NCBI GenBank assembly: GCA_021234535.1
Contig: CM037836.1
Location: 13,437,111 to 13,501,110 of the forward strand
Direction: 5' to 3'
Length of the DNA stretch: 64,000 bases
DNA from: Stichopus chloronotus
Lineage: Eukaryota; Echinodermata; Holothuroidea; Aspidochirotida; Stichopodidae
The notes beneath the pieces were generated by a model that saw nothing but the letters and a program-made list of their open reading frames with translations, was not told where the DNA came from and did not search any database. Made by a program: the position numbers and the translations under genes. Shown piece after piece: positions 24,013 to 34,479 of the stretch (its first letter is position 1; every line of letters starts with the position of its first letter).

Positions 24013-25715
24013 AAACCAGAAAGTCAAATGACTTTGTGATTCCTTGCCAATAGATAATTTATTTATACACACAGGTCCAGGTTTGACTTGTTTAAGAGGC
24101 TGATTAGGAAATTTGCTGACGTGGATGTTAGTTCTTACTCTTTTTGATTTACTCGTCCCTGTGATAGTGTGTTGGCAGGTGTGTTATGCCTCTCTACCAT
24201 ATAGGACACCCTCAGTAAAATACCCTGCTGATGGCAACAGTGGAGGACAGAAGATTTGTTACCTCTACTCCCCCCCCCCCCCCAATAAGGGACCATTGAA
24301 GTAATATGAACAATCCATCTGCTGTAGCTAGAATTTCAAAAGATGATTATCTTTTAAATGACTTTTCATTTAGGATGGTGATCAGTCATCATTTGTTTGG
24401 CACTCATATGTGAGGAAGTTTTCTAGACTGGGAGAGTGGAGCTCCTTTTTGCCATCCAATTTTGTAAGGTGAAATTTTGGCAATGCCCTTACTGTGAATG
24501 TTGTTAAGAGGACTGTTAATAATTAAATCTGCTGGAAGATTTTTGAAGTTGTTATAACAGAAAAGTTGCCTTGAAGATGCTTATGCGATAAAAATATTGT
24601 CCCTCTATCCAAATGTTGAATGAGAGTTTCACCGTCGACATTTTGGTTGACATTTTAGTACGATTTCAAACATGATAATCAGCAACATTGCTGAAACCTA
24701 AAAATTTGACTGTGACTAAAATTTTCAATGGAAATGAAAAATAACGCCGCAAATACTTGTTTTTGATGTTGTTTGAAGTAAATAGGATGTAGACGGTGCT
24801 TACTATAGAATTTCTTTGCGCCCATATGGTCTCCCTGGAGTTTAAAATGCATTGATCGACTCCATGTACCGATCGACTGAATGTACCCCTACCATGCATA
24901 CAGTGCTAGTACTTACAGTACAAGGCTAGGCCTACACGCTATTCAAATTTCAACTCCAACTACGCATAGCAATACACTATACAGTAGCGTTAGTGGCAGC
25001 AACCTGCCAACGACGACTTACTCCAAGCACTTCAAATCTCCATAAGATTTCCTCGTACAGATGAAATATCAGTATCACAAACCCAAGAATATGCTGAGTT
25101 CAACTGAAACTGAGAAACATTTCCTCGACGTTCTGACTTTTACAATCACATTATATAGCTGTTGTTTACTGACTAACGTACTGTAGATCCACATCGACTA
25201 CATGTGCTGCATAGTACAGACAGCACATATCGAGCTGCCTGGTCTGGAATTTGTGCATGTGAAGTATGGTACGGTATGGGCATGAAATTTGAAACCACTT
25301 GACATAAGGATGCCTCGAGCGTCCAGTGTTATCTTTATTGCTTGTGCATCGCAGGTATAACTTGAATGTGCTTGCAAACAGCTTATACAAATGATGAACG
25401 CGAGATACCGTAGAATCCCTCAAGATTGTCATCCTTCAGAATCACATATGGTGTTTACAAGCTCCTCTTAATAACGTCACATTCTTACCTCTCATTCCCC
25501 CAAACAAGCTTTCACCTCCACCAAAAACAATAGGGATCATCTACTCAATATGGGCAACCTACATGCCAAAAATGAAATTACTCAGAGTTACCCTTCTTGA
25601 GATAGAGTGTTTACGAGCAACCGTCACACACACATTCACACACCCTCACATACACACACACACACACGACATCAGGACTGCATAGATTCCCCTGCCTACG
25701 GCAAGGAATCAAAAA
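24013..25715. other. Arm A-specific segment replacing laminin exons 2-4
   Basis: There is no match to arm B by eye. It is bounded on the left by a poly-T/poly-A tract (arm B breakpoint about 49340-49349) and on the right by the dispersed CA/hairpin repeat. No laminin-like exon or other recognisable coding sequence was found. A C-run lies near 24270-24283. Confidence 0.6.
25597..25715 (+). repeat. Dispersed CA-repeat/hairpin element, copy 2
   Basis: Same family and orientation as 4469-4580, with the same TTGAGATAGAG start, CA tract, hairpin and terminal AAAAA. It begins a few bases from the arm A exon 1 donor and is absent at the matching place in arm B (41388), so it entered, or was joined, after the arms separated. 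Confidence 0.75.
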
Positions 25716-27152
25716 GGAACTCACATCCTTAAGTAAATAGTAAGGATGGTGTCCGGACTGCATGTTGACTCCCAGAAACAAGAGATTGTTCTTGGATGTG
25801 CTTTGCCACCAGGTGTAGTTCTCTCCCACAGTGGAATCTAAATCCACTGCATAGCTTGGAGGATGGGCTAGCGTCACGTTGTTGCTATCGCATATCGAAC
25901 GTACTCGATCCTTGGCAGCCTTTGTGATTTCTCGGTGGGTATAAAAATCCTCTGCTGGGCTACCACATGTCACTTGTGCAGTCACTGGCTTGTTCAGTGC
26001 AACATTCACGAGTGGGCTTTGAGCGTGGACTTCAACCTTCAAACACAGTGTCAATAAGAAGATGGCAGAGCAAAATTTTTGGTAGCCTCTGGTAGCACCA
26101 GCCATCCTGTTTCTGAAAGAGAGAGTGCATACAGATGGTTACCTTGCAGAATCAATAAATAACAGGCTGAAGCAGGGCTCCTGCACTTTACAGAAGATCA
26201 CTTTCATGAGTTTTCACAGGACCAAATAAGAACTTCCATGACCTTCCTCCTTCTTTCTTACACAAAGTTTTCACCTATTACAGCTGCAAAAGCAGACTTA
26301 AAATGAGGAATAGTATGACTGAGAATACATTTTGATATATTATGAATGACAACTTCGGCACAAGGTCACTTTCTGAAAACTTCCATGACTTTTCAGGACT
26401 ACACACACTCTCCCTATGATGAATTTCAAAACGTTTCGGCCATGCCCAATTTTCCATTTCCATGACTACTCCAGGTTGTCCATGAGTACAGTACATGACT
26501 GCAGAAACCCCCACAGGTTACTATAGGTTACTATTACAGACAACAGGAATACAAAAACATCAGTCAGCTAATCCATTATATATTCACATCATGTACTGTA
26601 GGCTTTTTCACTTATTCTGCAGTTTTCAAAAAGTTTTGTGATCCTCTGGGAAATAATACTTTCAATAAATAGCATTGCTAACATAGCAAGTTGCATGTTC
26701 AGTGATTGTACAGTCAGATTAAGATGGAGATTAATTTACAGCCTCACCTGTCCTAAACTTATCCCTGCATGTAATTTTTCAGTTTCTTTAAATACAGTAA
26801 TATTACTTCACCATGAAAGTACAGTGCACCAGTCAAAATCTCTTTGCAATTGCATGGAAATTTTAATGACACTATCATTTAAGTACTGTATTGCATTTCT
26901 AACATTTAGTTTGCATACAGTGTGCAAGTTACAATATGTTTATTTGTGCGACGCGTACACAGTTGCAAGATTTTTTTAAAAGCCACAGGTTGAATCACAT
27001 CCACTGTTTCCGATCATTCTTTCGTTGGAATGGCTTCCCCAGTTTCTGTCACACTCAAGCGTACTTACTATGGTGTTTTCACTGGGACCCCATACCATAG
27101 CCAATTACCTTCCTAACATTTAGCTTCAAAATTACTCTCTTGTTGCTTTTAA

Positions 27153-27520
27153 TGTATGAAAAAGTAAAAAATGAATTATTGTCGAATAATTGCCAACTCT
27201 TCTGACCTATACACAAACAATTATTACACCGATTTTCCAGTCAAAGGGTGTGAGTAAAGAAATCATAAAAGTTACTGGTTCCAAATCCTTGCTTTTCTCT
27301 TCAAACACATCTCGGACCCACGATAGAAGAAACAAAAAAAAAAAAAGGAAAGGAAGAAATCAAAATTGTCTAGAAAAAAAAGTCTACGACACCCAGTATT
27401 CCCAGGCGGTCACCCATCCAAGTACTGACTGGGCTCGACGTTGCTTGACTTCGGTGATCGGACGAGAACCGATATTTTCAACGTGATGTGGTCGTAGACA
27501 TCATAAGTAGTAAATATTAT
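27153..27520 (-). repeat. 5S rDNA unit at the outer end of arm A
   Basis: One minus-strand unit: leader (GTAAAAAATGAATTATTG), spacer, AT-rich tract, complete 5S and a short upstream stub ending near 27520. It directly follows the end of arm A/B homology at 27152. Confidence 0.85.
27382..27499 (-). rRNA. 5S rRNA gene copy, full length, upstream element missing
   Basis: 118 bp, complete at both ends, with an intact internal control region. It is followed on the minus strand by a T-run. Differences from 5978-6095 include GACCACATC and AATATCGG. Homology upstream of the gene stops after about 20 bp, so the TATA-like box at -30 is lost. It may be a pseudogene by promoter loss; the transcript itself looks foldable. 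Confidence 0.75.
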
Positions 27521-29899
27521 CCGCATGAGAAGATCTTCAATATGACATTTGTTGTATCAGGGAGGTGTGATTTAGAAGGAGGCACAACTAATTCCTTCCT
27601 TTGAACATAACTAATTGTCGCCAAAGACATCTGCTTTGTTCACCACTTACAGATTCGATGAGCTTAAAACGTATGAAGATCTTAACGTGAAAGGGCACCA
27701 TGTCGTCTCTTACGTCGTCAGTTACAATGGAAAATTTTGTCCATAGTTATAACATTGCCAATCGCTATTCTTGAAAATTAGTTTTCACCTTTTCCACGCC
27801 TTCTGACGTTTATCATAGTAAACCAGTTTCAGTATGTGTAATATGCTGAACATGGGTACACCTACTACAAATTGCAAAACTTTGCGGAAATTGATAAAAA
27901 ATTCAATAGTAAATTATAGTCTTATGTTCATTTTAATCATTTGCATAATGCAAAAGCCCTACACCTTATTCTTATACGCCAGTCCATCTTGATTCGGAAG
28001 AGATAACCAGTCATTTAGACTGGTGAGCTTTCAGTCCTGTCTTGACTGTCGGCAACAACCTTGGCATCAAATAATTGTTCTAAGTAATCCTTTTCATAGG
28101 ATATAAGCAGGTGTGAATAAATTTACTTGGATCCCGTCTAAAAACTGGATACATCACACAAAAGTAAGAGGGTGCTTTAAGTCGTACTCATCCCTTATGA
28201 ATTGGGACTCTTATCACACCGGAGAAAATCGAACAGGATTAGCATAAATTTAACTTTCAGTTGTAACTCCTTCTAAATTGTACCTCCCTGATTGCATACA
28301 CGAATCTGCCCATTTTGCTTCAGTCGGAGGTGTAATCCGCCGATTGTAAGTGCTGTATAATGTCAGTTATTTCTTGCATTTTACTTCAATTGTTCTATTT
28401 GCATATTTTGAGTTGAACGTATATTATCATGCTAAGTTACCACAAACGAATGCCACTTTTACGCTTGACTGATTTTGAAACTTAGATAAAAGAGCCGAAG
28501 AAAGGAATGATAGCGATCTTTCTCATTGTGGTACGCTCCTAGCCACATGCCATTGCTCTGTTCATCATCTACGGAGCCGCATCTACATACCTCACCCGTA
28601 TTCCAACGCTACCTTTCATTAACAGTCCTCAAACTTCCGACCAGTCTGTCATATACTTGTTTCGGCCTTTTCTGTTGCTTTACCAGGCTAGCAACGGTTC
28701 TCCCCTTCGTTGACGTCATTATCTGGAACTCTTTCATAACAACGCTTTCTTGAGTTTCTTTTCCTTATCGCTCGTTGTTGGTTTACTGCCCTGTTACGCC
28801 GACTCTCCTGTTGCGGACCAACCCTGGCAACAGGAGGAGCCCAGATGGAGCCGGCCCACCAGAGGTACCTCGCGGGTGTTACGGTTAAGGCTATCGGAGA
28901 ACCGGTATGTTCATTTACTTCAGTTATTTGCTGTAATTTATTTGCAAAAGCAAGTATTTTGACATAAACGAAACCGCCTCTGATTTCCTCCTTGTCTCAC
29001 CTGTCTTGGTTTGTGTCTTAGGCCTATCTCTGATAACTTGACTTCGTAACTGTGCGTATGGTAAACTTTGCCTTTGGCAGGGAGTCCAACCATGTAGGTC
29101 GAATATCGTTTTCAACGATTGGAAACTCCTTATGTTAACAAGACAACAGTTGCCATGTAAGTAAACCGTCAGGTTACAAGTACAATAACAAGAACTTTAC
29201 CTTTAAAGAAAGGTGGCGCCCTTTCCATCGTTGCAAAAACGTTCCTCGTCATTCACTAATACCGTGATAATAATGTCGTGAGCCAAGTACCATTGCTGGA
29301 CCCGGTTCTTTATTGGAATTAACCAAATGGACCCTTACAGACAAAACCAAAAGAATAGACCCGAAAAATATTTCGCTGATTTCTCTGATTAGTATTTGCT
29401 TTGAAAGTTGAGCTTCAGCACGAGCCTGAAATGTGTGACGTAGAACCGACAAATACTTTTTTTTCCATTTTTGCACTCTTCGTGTTTGTGGCAAGGTGTT
29501 GGACGCAAAAACTGTTTAGTTCAGAGATTAAACCAGTTCAATATTATTTACAGAGCAATGTCATTTAAGTCAACTAATCCTTAAACAATTAGGTAGCTAC
29601 GAACAATGCTTTCAAAGGTAGGTGTAAGCCACTCCCTGGTGAAACGAAGGTCTTATCACCTAATAAGAGATCAGAACAGCACTGTAACCCATACCTTAAT
29701 TGAGCTACAAATCAAGGGCAATGTTCAAGCTAGATTTGTCGATACTACGTCACAACCGATTGATTTCTAGCGGCAGGCTCGTACCTCGAATATTTACTAA
29801 AATGATTCATTTTGCGAATGCTTTGAGATATTTCCTGAAAATGAGAACGATGACTTTCCTACAATAATGTTTGCATCTTTTTAAGAGACATGAAAAACG
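27521..29899. other. Spacer with no gene recognised
   Basis: Only short open frames with no similarity I can name. A low-complexity, slightly GC-richer block at 28500-28900 has weak resemblance to the tail of a LINE ORF2 (PFVDVIIWNSF at about 28700), too little to call. Confidence 0.4.
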
Positions 29900-30734
29900 A
29901 TGGTGGAGAATTCCTTAAAAAAAACCGTGTTCTCCCAGTTTTGTAAGAGTTTCATGACTAAGAACCTAAGATTCTTCGCATTCCTCAGTCTCTGTAGGAA
30001 GAGCATTCTCCTCTATTTGGCTACTAATACCGGTTTCCCGTTTACTTCCGTGGTCCTTTCTTTCAGCCTGTGATTTCTTTCAACGTTTTCACTTTTCAGT
30101 GTGAGGGGTGGGATTCGTCTTGTTGGCAAACGGTATGGGACATTCACGAAAACTATGATTAGAAACTTTGTCATCTTATCTTCGAAGGAACAGTTTTTAG
30201 ATGCATGTCCAATCTCTTGACATTTGAAGCATACAACCTGGCCTCACTGTTTAGCTTTGCGTCCTCCTTTTCCGCACTTCATGAGGATTTTAGGGTAGTG
30301 TCCCGCATTTCTGATCCAACAGTTTCTACCTCCAAAGCGGGGCGACGGAACTTGAGGAATGCCCGCCGTCAGTTCCATCTGGTACTGGCGAATACAATTA
30401 AATAACCCTGGATATTTCTCAAAGGTCATGAAACGGCCGCTCAAAACTTTCCCCTACCGAGCCAACACTTATCTTACAATGTTATCGTTCAACTCGTGTG
30501 GAACATGCAGTACAGTAACAACTGTCGCGGAACCGGGATACATACTAGTCAGCCGTCTCGGACAGAGACCTGCGCCCAAAATCTCTTCCTGAGTTTAACC
30601 GAACGGCAGGTAATATCCCACACTTTACCAGGTACTTGTTGTACCGTAAGAAGGTCTTTCGAAACATCTACTCCAAGATCTTTCAAAAACTCGGGTAGAA
30701 GAGTGTGAGAAGACGCCATCTTGTCACTTTTCAT
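29900..30734 (-). mobile_element. LINE 5' end with ORF1 fragment, joined to a 5S gene
   Basis: The minus-strand ORF1 starts with ATG at 30734. It reads as an RRM-like stretch (around 30540-30430, TVLHVPHELNDN) and then a CCHC zinc knuckle (CFKCQEIGHASKNC) at about 30220-30180, with stops and shifts between. This layout is typical of ORF1 in L1/Tx1-type LINEs. The block 29900-29960 resembles 33290-33340, indicating a related copy there. The start of ORF1 lies directly at the end of a 5S half-gene (30735-30792), with no 5' UTR between. No ORF2 was found downstream, so the element is 3'-truncated or rearranged. Confidence 0.6.
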
Positions 30735-30792
30735 TGCTTGACTTCGATTATCGGAAGAGAACCGGTATTTTCAACGTGGTATAGTCGTAGAC
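30735..30792 (-). pseudogene. 5' half of a 5S rRNA gene, interrupted by a LINE
   Basis: Nucleotides 1 to about 58 of the 5S (ending GAAGTCAAGCA/A) with some changes. The upstream 5S leader follows at higher coordinates (30793-30850). The 3' half is replaced by the LINE ORF1 start at 30734. Confidence 0.8.
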
Positions 30793-30907
30793 ATGATAAG
30801 TAGTACATATTAAACATTTATAATACATGAAGAAGTCAAAACTTAACTATTATCGAATAATAACTGTCAACTCCTCCGTCCTGGATGCACTGACATTCCA
30901 GCCAAAG

Positions 30908-31623
30908 GGTGTAAACAGTGGCGGCGCAATGGGGGGGGGGGATGAGGGGGAATTTGCCCCCCCCCGATTGTTTCCTTGCCCCCCAGTTCCCCCCCCCCCA
31001 GTTGCTCTCACCCTTCCCAATCAGATCTTGTACTCATCCAAAATTAATTTAATCACAAAACTATGTATTGGCATTGGACTGAATAACAACAGCTTCCGGG
31101 GAACCATGATTGATTAATGCCTAATTTATGTTACACAGGCTGCCAGTTTTCATATCATGCCCGTAGCCACTTCAACTGTGGCTACGGGGAGAAGTGAACT
31201 GTCAAAGAATAATGGTAAGTATTGCACATTTTTATAGAATAAAGTGACTGGAATGGAAGTGTATGTAGCCTGTGTGTGTGTGTGTGTACTCGGTGGCACC
31301 GCGTAAATGTGAAATGGTACTCCCAAAGAAAAAAGTTGGAACCTTGGAGTACGGTCAACCGAAAAAATAAATAATATAAAAATAAATAATATACCTCTCT
31401 TGGGACTTAATTTTCCACCCAGAGATATGCTAAAACCTCAGAGCTTCCGCGAGCTTCGCCCTCTGAACCCCACCACGGGCCCCTGGACCCCACCCGCACG
31501 GCCTCGCCCTTCGGGCTCGGTTTTACGCTGCGCGCGAAAACCTTTGCCCCCCGACATTTTGCCCTGCCCTCAGTTTGCCCCCCCCCCCAAGTCTGACATT
31601 TTGGCGCCCCCACTGGGTGTAAA
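30908..31623. mobile_element. hAT-type non-autonomous DNA transposon with 8-bp target duplication
   Basis: The element spans 30916-31615 (700 bp). Its ends are CAGTGGCGGCGCAATGG and, inverted, CAGTGGGGGCGCCAAAA. It is flanked by perfect 8-bp direct repeats GGTGTAAA at 30908-30915 and 31616-31623. CAGTG termini and 8-bp duplications are hallmarks of hAT elements. There is no transposase ORF. G/C homopolymer runs lie near both ends, and a perfect 11-bp hairpin sits inside. It sits in 5S-spacer sequence, which continues on both sides when the element is removed. Confidence 0.9.
31160..31188. repeat. Perfect 11-bp hairpin inside the hAT element
   Basis: CCCGTAGCCAC and GTGGCTACGGG separated by a 7-nt loop. 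Confidence 0.8.
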
Positions 31624-31654
31624 TGAAGCAAAAATGAAAGTTACTCGTTCCAAA

Positions 31655-32120
31655 TTCGTGATCTTATATACAAGTGTGTACATGGACATAACAAAGAGTG
31701 GGAAATAAATATAGCCTTTACAAGTATTTACAGCCTAATTAATGTGAAATAATATCACCTTTCCATGATCGAAATTTGTGCTACTCACATTACATTATCC
31801 TTATGATAGGAAGGATTAACTCTTTTTTAACTATTTGCACGAACATTGAGAAAGATGCAAGCCCTTACAGTAATGACAGTAAGTTTCATTTAGCTTACTT
31901 TACGTTTATAATATACATTTTGCTAAAATATTTACTATATGGTTCGCATTTTGGTTGTCGAAGTAGCTCATTTGAGACAAACTACGTAATATTCTTTTCC
32001 CTACCTTTTCGGGATGTGCAATTTAAACAAAAGGTCTCCCTTGTTAAAGCCTACAATTCTTTAGGAAATAATTGTTAATAATTATATTTATTATAATGAT
32101 AACAATAATTAATAATTCTC
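31655..32120 (-). mobile_element. 5'-truncated LINE 3' end inside 5S spacer
   Basis: It shares a 3' UTR block (TTTACAAGTATTTACAGCCT in plus orientation) with 34550-34590 and 35325-35345. 5S spacer stops at ACTCGTTCCAAATTC (31654), and AT-rich 5S tail resumes near 32121 (AAAATAAGAAAT). Only 3' untranslated sequence is visible. Confidence 0.55.
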
Positions 32121-32142
32121 TATAAAAATAAGAAATAAAAAT

Positions 32143-32179
32143 TCCAAGTACTGACTGGGCTCGACGTTGCTTGACTTCC
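32143..32179 (-). pseudogene. Internal/3' fragment of a 5S rRNA gene next to a LINE 3' end
   Basis: On the minus strand it starts GAAGTCAAGCAACG (about nt 48) and runs to about nt 84. Its upstream side is the 3' terminus of the LINE at 32181. The remaining 3' part of the gene is deleted. Confidence 0.8.
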
Positions 32180-32180
32180 G

Positions 32181-34330
32181 TTTTTTCAAGTTTATTGACC
32201 ATCCTTTTACAAAGGAACAAAAGTTATATACATAATGTAATCATGAATTACACACTACTTACAATTATTTACATGAAGTGACTCATTGCATTATATTTAT
32301 GTAACATAATGTTTAATCAATAATGTAACGTTCATTTTGTAATACATATTTATTGGCAATACATAATATAATATAGAATGATTAGAAAAACATTAACACT
32401 AAATAAAGGAAGCATTGGCTTAACAAAAAGTGAACCAAGCTTGACCCTAAAATTGTCAAGCCCCAATTCCCCCTCTCCCTTTGGGAGACAAACAACATTA
32501 CGAGCTACTAATTCGGGTTTGTTTACTCCCTACAAAAACGAAAAAACGACTCTTTAAATTTCCTTTACAAAGAATTCAGGGGCAGGCCAAACAGGGGCAA
32601 CAAAATAAAATAAAGGGTGCACAACTGTATTAATTACATGAACTTTACCAAGAAGTGAGAGGTATCTATTGTTCCAGCTTTTTAAAATATTAGTGGCTTT
32701 CTCGAGCATGTTAAACCAGTTGACATGAACAACACTTCTCAAACCAAAAGTAACACCAGTAACTTTAATTTCATTGGTGTTCCATTCAATATTTACAGGA
32801 ATGGTACTTTTTGCCAGCCTCCCAAAGTCCAAGCCGCAAGTCTTATACATGTTAATGGACGTGCCTGTAGCATGCTGGAAAAGGGAAAAAACGTTGAAAA
32901 AGTTAGTGACGTCATTAATCGAACTAGCCACGCAAGTAGCATCATCTGCGTACTGTAAAAACTTTAACGGGCCAGTGTACGTACTGAAATTCTTAAAACC
33001 AATAATATCATTACAATTCTCAATATATCTTGCAAGAGGCTCCGCAAAGAGGGAGTAGAGAGAGGGCGACAGCGGGCAACCTTGACTCACCCCTCTGAGG
33101 ATAGGCGAACAGGATCTGAAAGCATCCCAGGGTAGAACGTGAGTTTGTTACATGTGCCCTTGGTGAAACATTTCCAGCATTTCAAAATACGTACTTTTTA
33201 AGTAATAGAGTAGACGTACTTTTAAACAGTGATGTGACAGAGTGTTAAGTGGTTCTTATGACCAAATAATATGGATTCTCTGGCCATCAATTTAAAAAAA
33301 AACCTGTGTTTCTCCCCTTTTGAAAAGTTTCATGACCAAGAACCTCGATGTCGCTATTTTTCATGAATTGGGGGATGCCTCGTCTAAACTAGAACAACAA
33401 ATACTACAATTCCATTCACAATTTGCAGTTTTAAAGATCTCGTCCCAAGAGGTTTCTTGCACAAGCGTAGGCTAATATCAAACTAGGTTTTTGGGAGGAA
33501 AAAAAAAAACAGATCGTTTCTTCGGCTCACGGCTGACCAAGCTGTTACATTTCAATGAGAGGCGAGCTTAATCATAATAACAAAAAGTAAGTAAAAACGG
33601 TTCATGTTGTCTCGCACATGGAAGAGCCGAGCCCTGGTGTAATAAGGAACAAACTTTTTCTTGTTAGGGATCGCCCACGTGTACCACCTGCCACTTTTAA
33701 AATTGTCCCATGCTTCAATTCGTCACTGCTGGATTCTCTTCCCACTTGTATTTAAAAATTCTGCGTCCTTGAAACTTTCAACTGTTGGTTCTTTATTCGA
33801 TTCTTCAGGTTAATCAGGAATAACTTCGGTCATCTTTGTCTTCGGGATCGTAGGTTTGGCTTCATCTGGTGTCGGAGGGTCTTGCATTAGGCGTACATGG
33901 CGTTGGCTCTGGAACATCGACCGTACTCAGGTCAGTCATTTCTTCGTTTTCAGTTGGACTTACTTTACTAGCATTGCAATTAAAACAATTGTGTCCAAGC
34001 CCTCGCCTGGCACTTGTAAAACTTACCTTTAGGGCACTTACTTTCGGGGTACCCCTGTTCCGTACTTTCTTTGCATTTGACACTCTTTCATGAGGTGGTC
34101 TTCTTCCAAACAAAGAATGACACTCTCTTCTCTGGGCATCGTGGTGTAAACGAAGATGGATCCCACTAATAAGCACTGAGTACGGTGGGCTCTTTCTGTC
34201 GGCGGGCAACTCAATCCTATCCCACTTTCAGTAGATAGGAAAATCCTCGTATAGGGTTTTGGGTCCGATCGCTCCTAATGTTTTTTGTAGGGTACATGTA
34301 AGGAGAAAGTTTAACAGACAGATCCTCATC
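32181..34330 (-). mobile_element. LINE remnant (ORF1 zinc-knuckle part, RT core, 3' UTR) ending in a 5S gene
   Basis: Minus strand. ORF1-like sequence at about 34330-33290 contains a CX4HX4C knuckle (CLEEDHLMKEC, about 34110) and frameshifts. RT core at 33130-32554 begins [16 protein letters not shown] and contains FLQYADD. The 3' UTR runs to 32181 and ends in an AATAAACTTGAAAAAAC-type tail. The endonuclease and N-terminal RT are missing, so this is either an internally deleted element or two adjacent fragments. The RT motifs match L1/Tx1-type elements. The 3' tail touches the interior of a 5S gene. Confidence 0.65.
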
Positions 34331-34479
34331 CTTAACAATTGAACAGGTACCCAAACAAGTTAGCTGTAATTAGGGTTTCAATACTGAACCTCTTACGTCG
34401 CCTCCTACTACTATCCCTACATTTAGTTCGGCATCACTTATGGTCTTGATTGTAAGCATCCACTCAATGTCAACTTTAA

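Larger units (their letters stand above)
16634..26105 (-). pseudogene. Partial laminin alpha copy lacking LN exons 2-4
   Basis: Nine exons on the minus strand match arm B. Exon 1 is 26105-25725, 5 is 23206-23075, 6 is 21995-21829, 7 is 21120-21015, 8 is 20510-20252, 9 is 19450-19315, 10 is 18595-18299, 11 is 18002-17893 and 12 is 16854-16634. Exons 5-10 and 12 have intact frames, conserved splice sites and only a few residue changes each. Exon 1 carries a +4/-1 indel pair (net +3). Exon 11 has lost the acceptor AG used in arm B (AA at 18005-18004); the AG one base later plus a 1-nt insertion keeps the frame. Exons 2-4 (568 coding nt, not a multiple of 3) are missing, so exon 1 to exon 5 splicing would be out of frame. 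Nothing beyond exon 12 is present. It is therefore called a partial copy, although several exons look maintained. Confidence 0.8.
16304..27152 (-). repeat. Arm A of an inverted duplication (partial laminin locus)
   Basis: On the minus strand, 27152-25716 matches 39961-41387 of arm B, and 24012-16304 matches 49349-57257. Exons and introns both match, with scattered substitutions and indels. The segment 24013-25715 has no visible counterpart, and arm B 41388-49348 (about 8 kb) is absent here. Both outer ends abut 5S-unit sequence. It could be a real rearranged duplicate or an alternative haplotype joined in by the assembler. Confidence 0.9.

Noticed and set aside
33862..34093. Plus-strand ORF of 74 codons
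   Set aside because: Overlaps the minus-strand LINE ORF1 zinc-knuckle sequence and has no features of its own.
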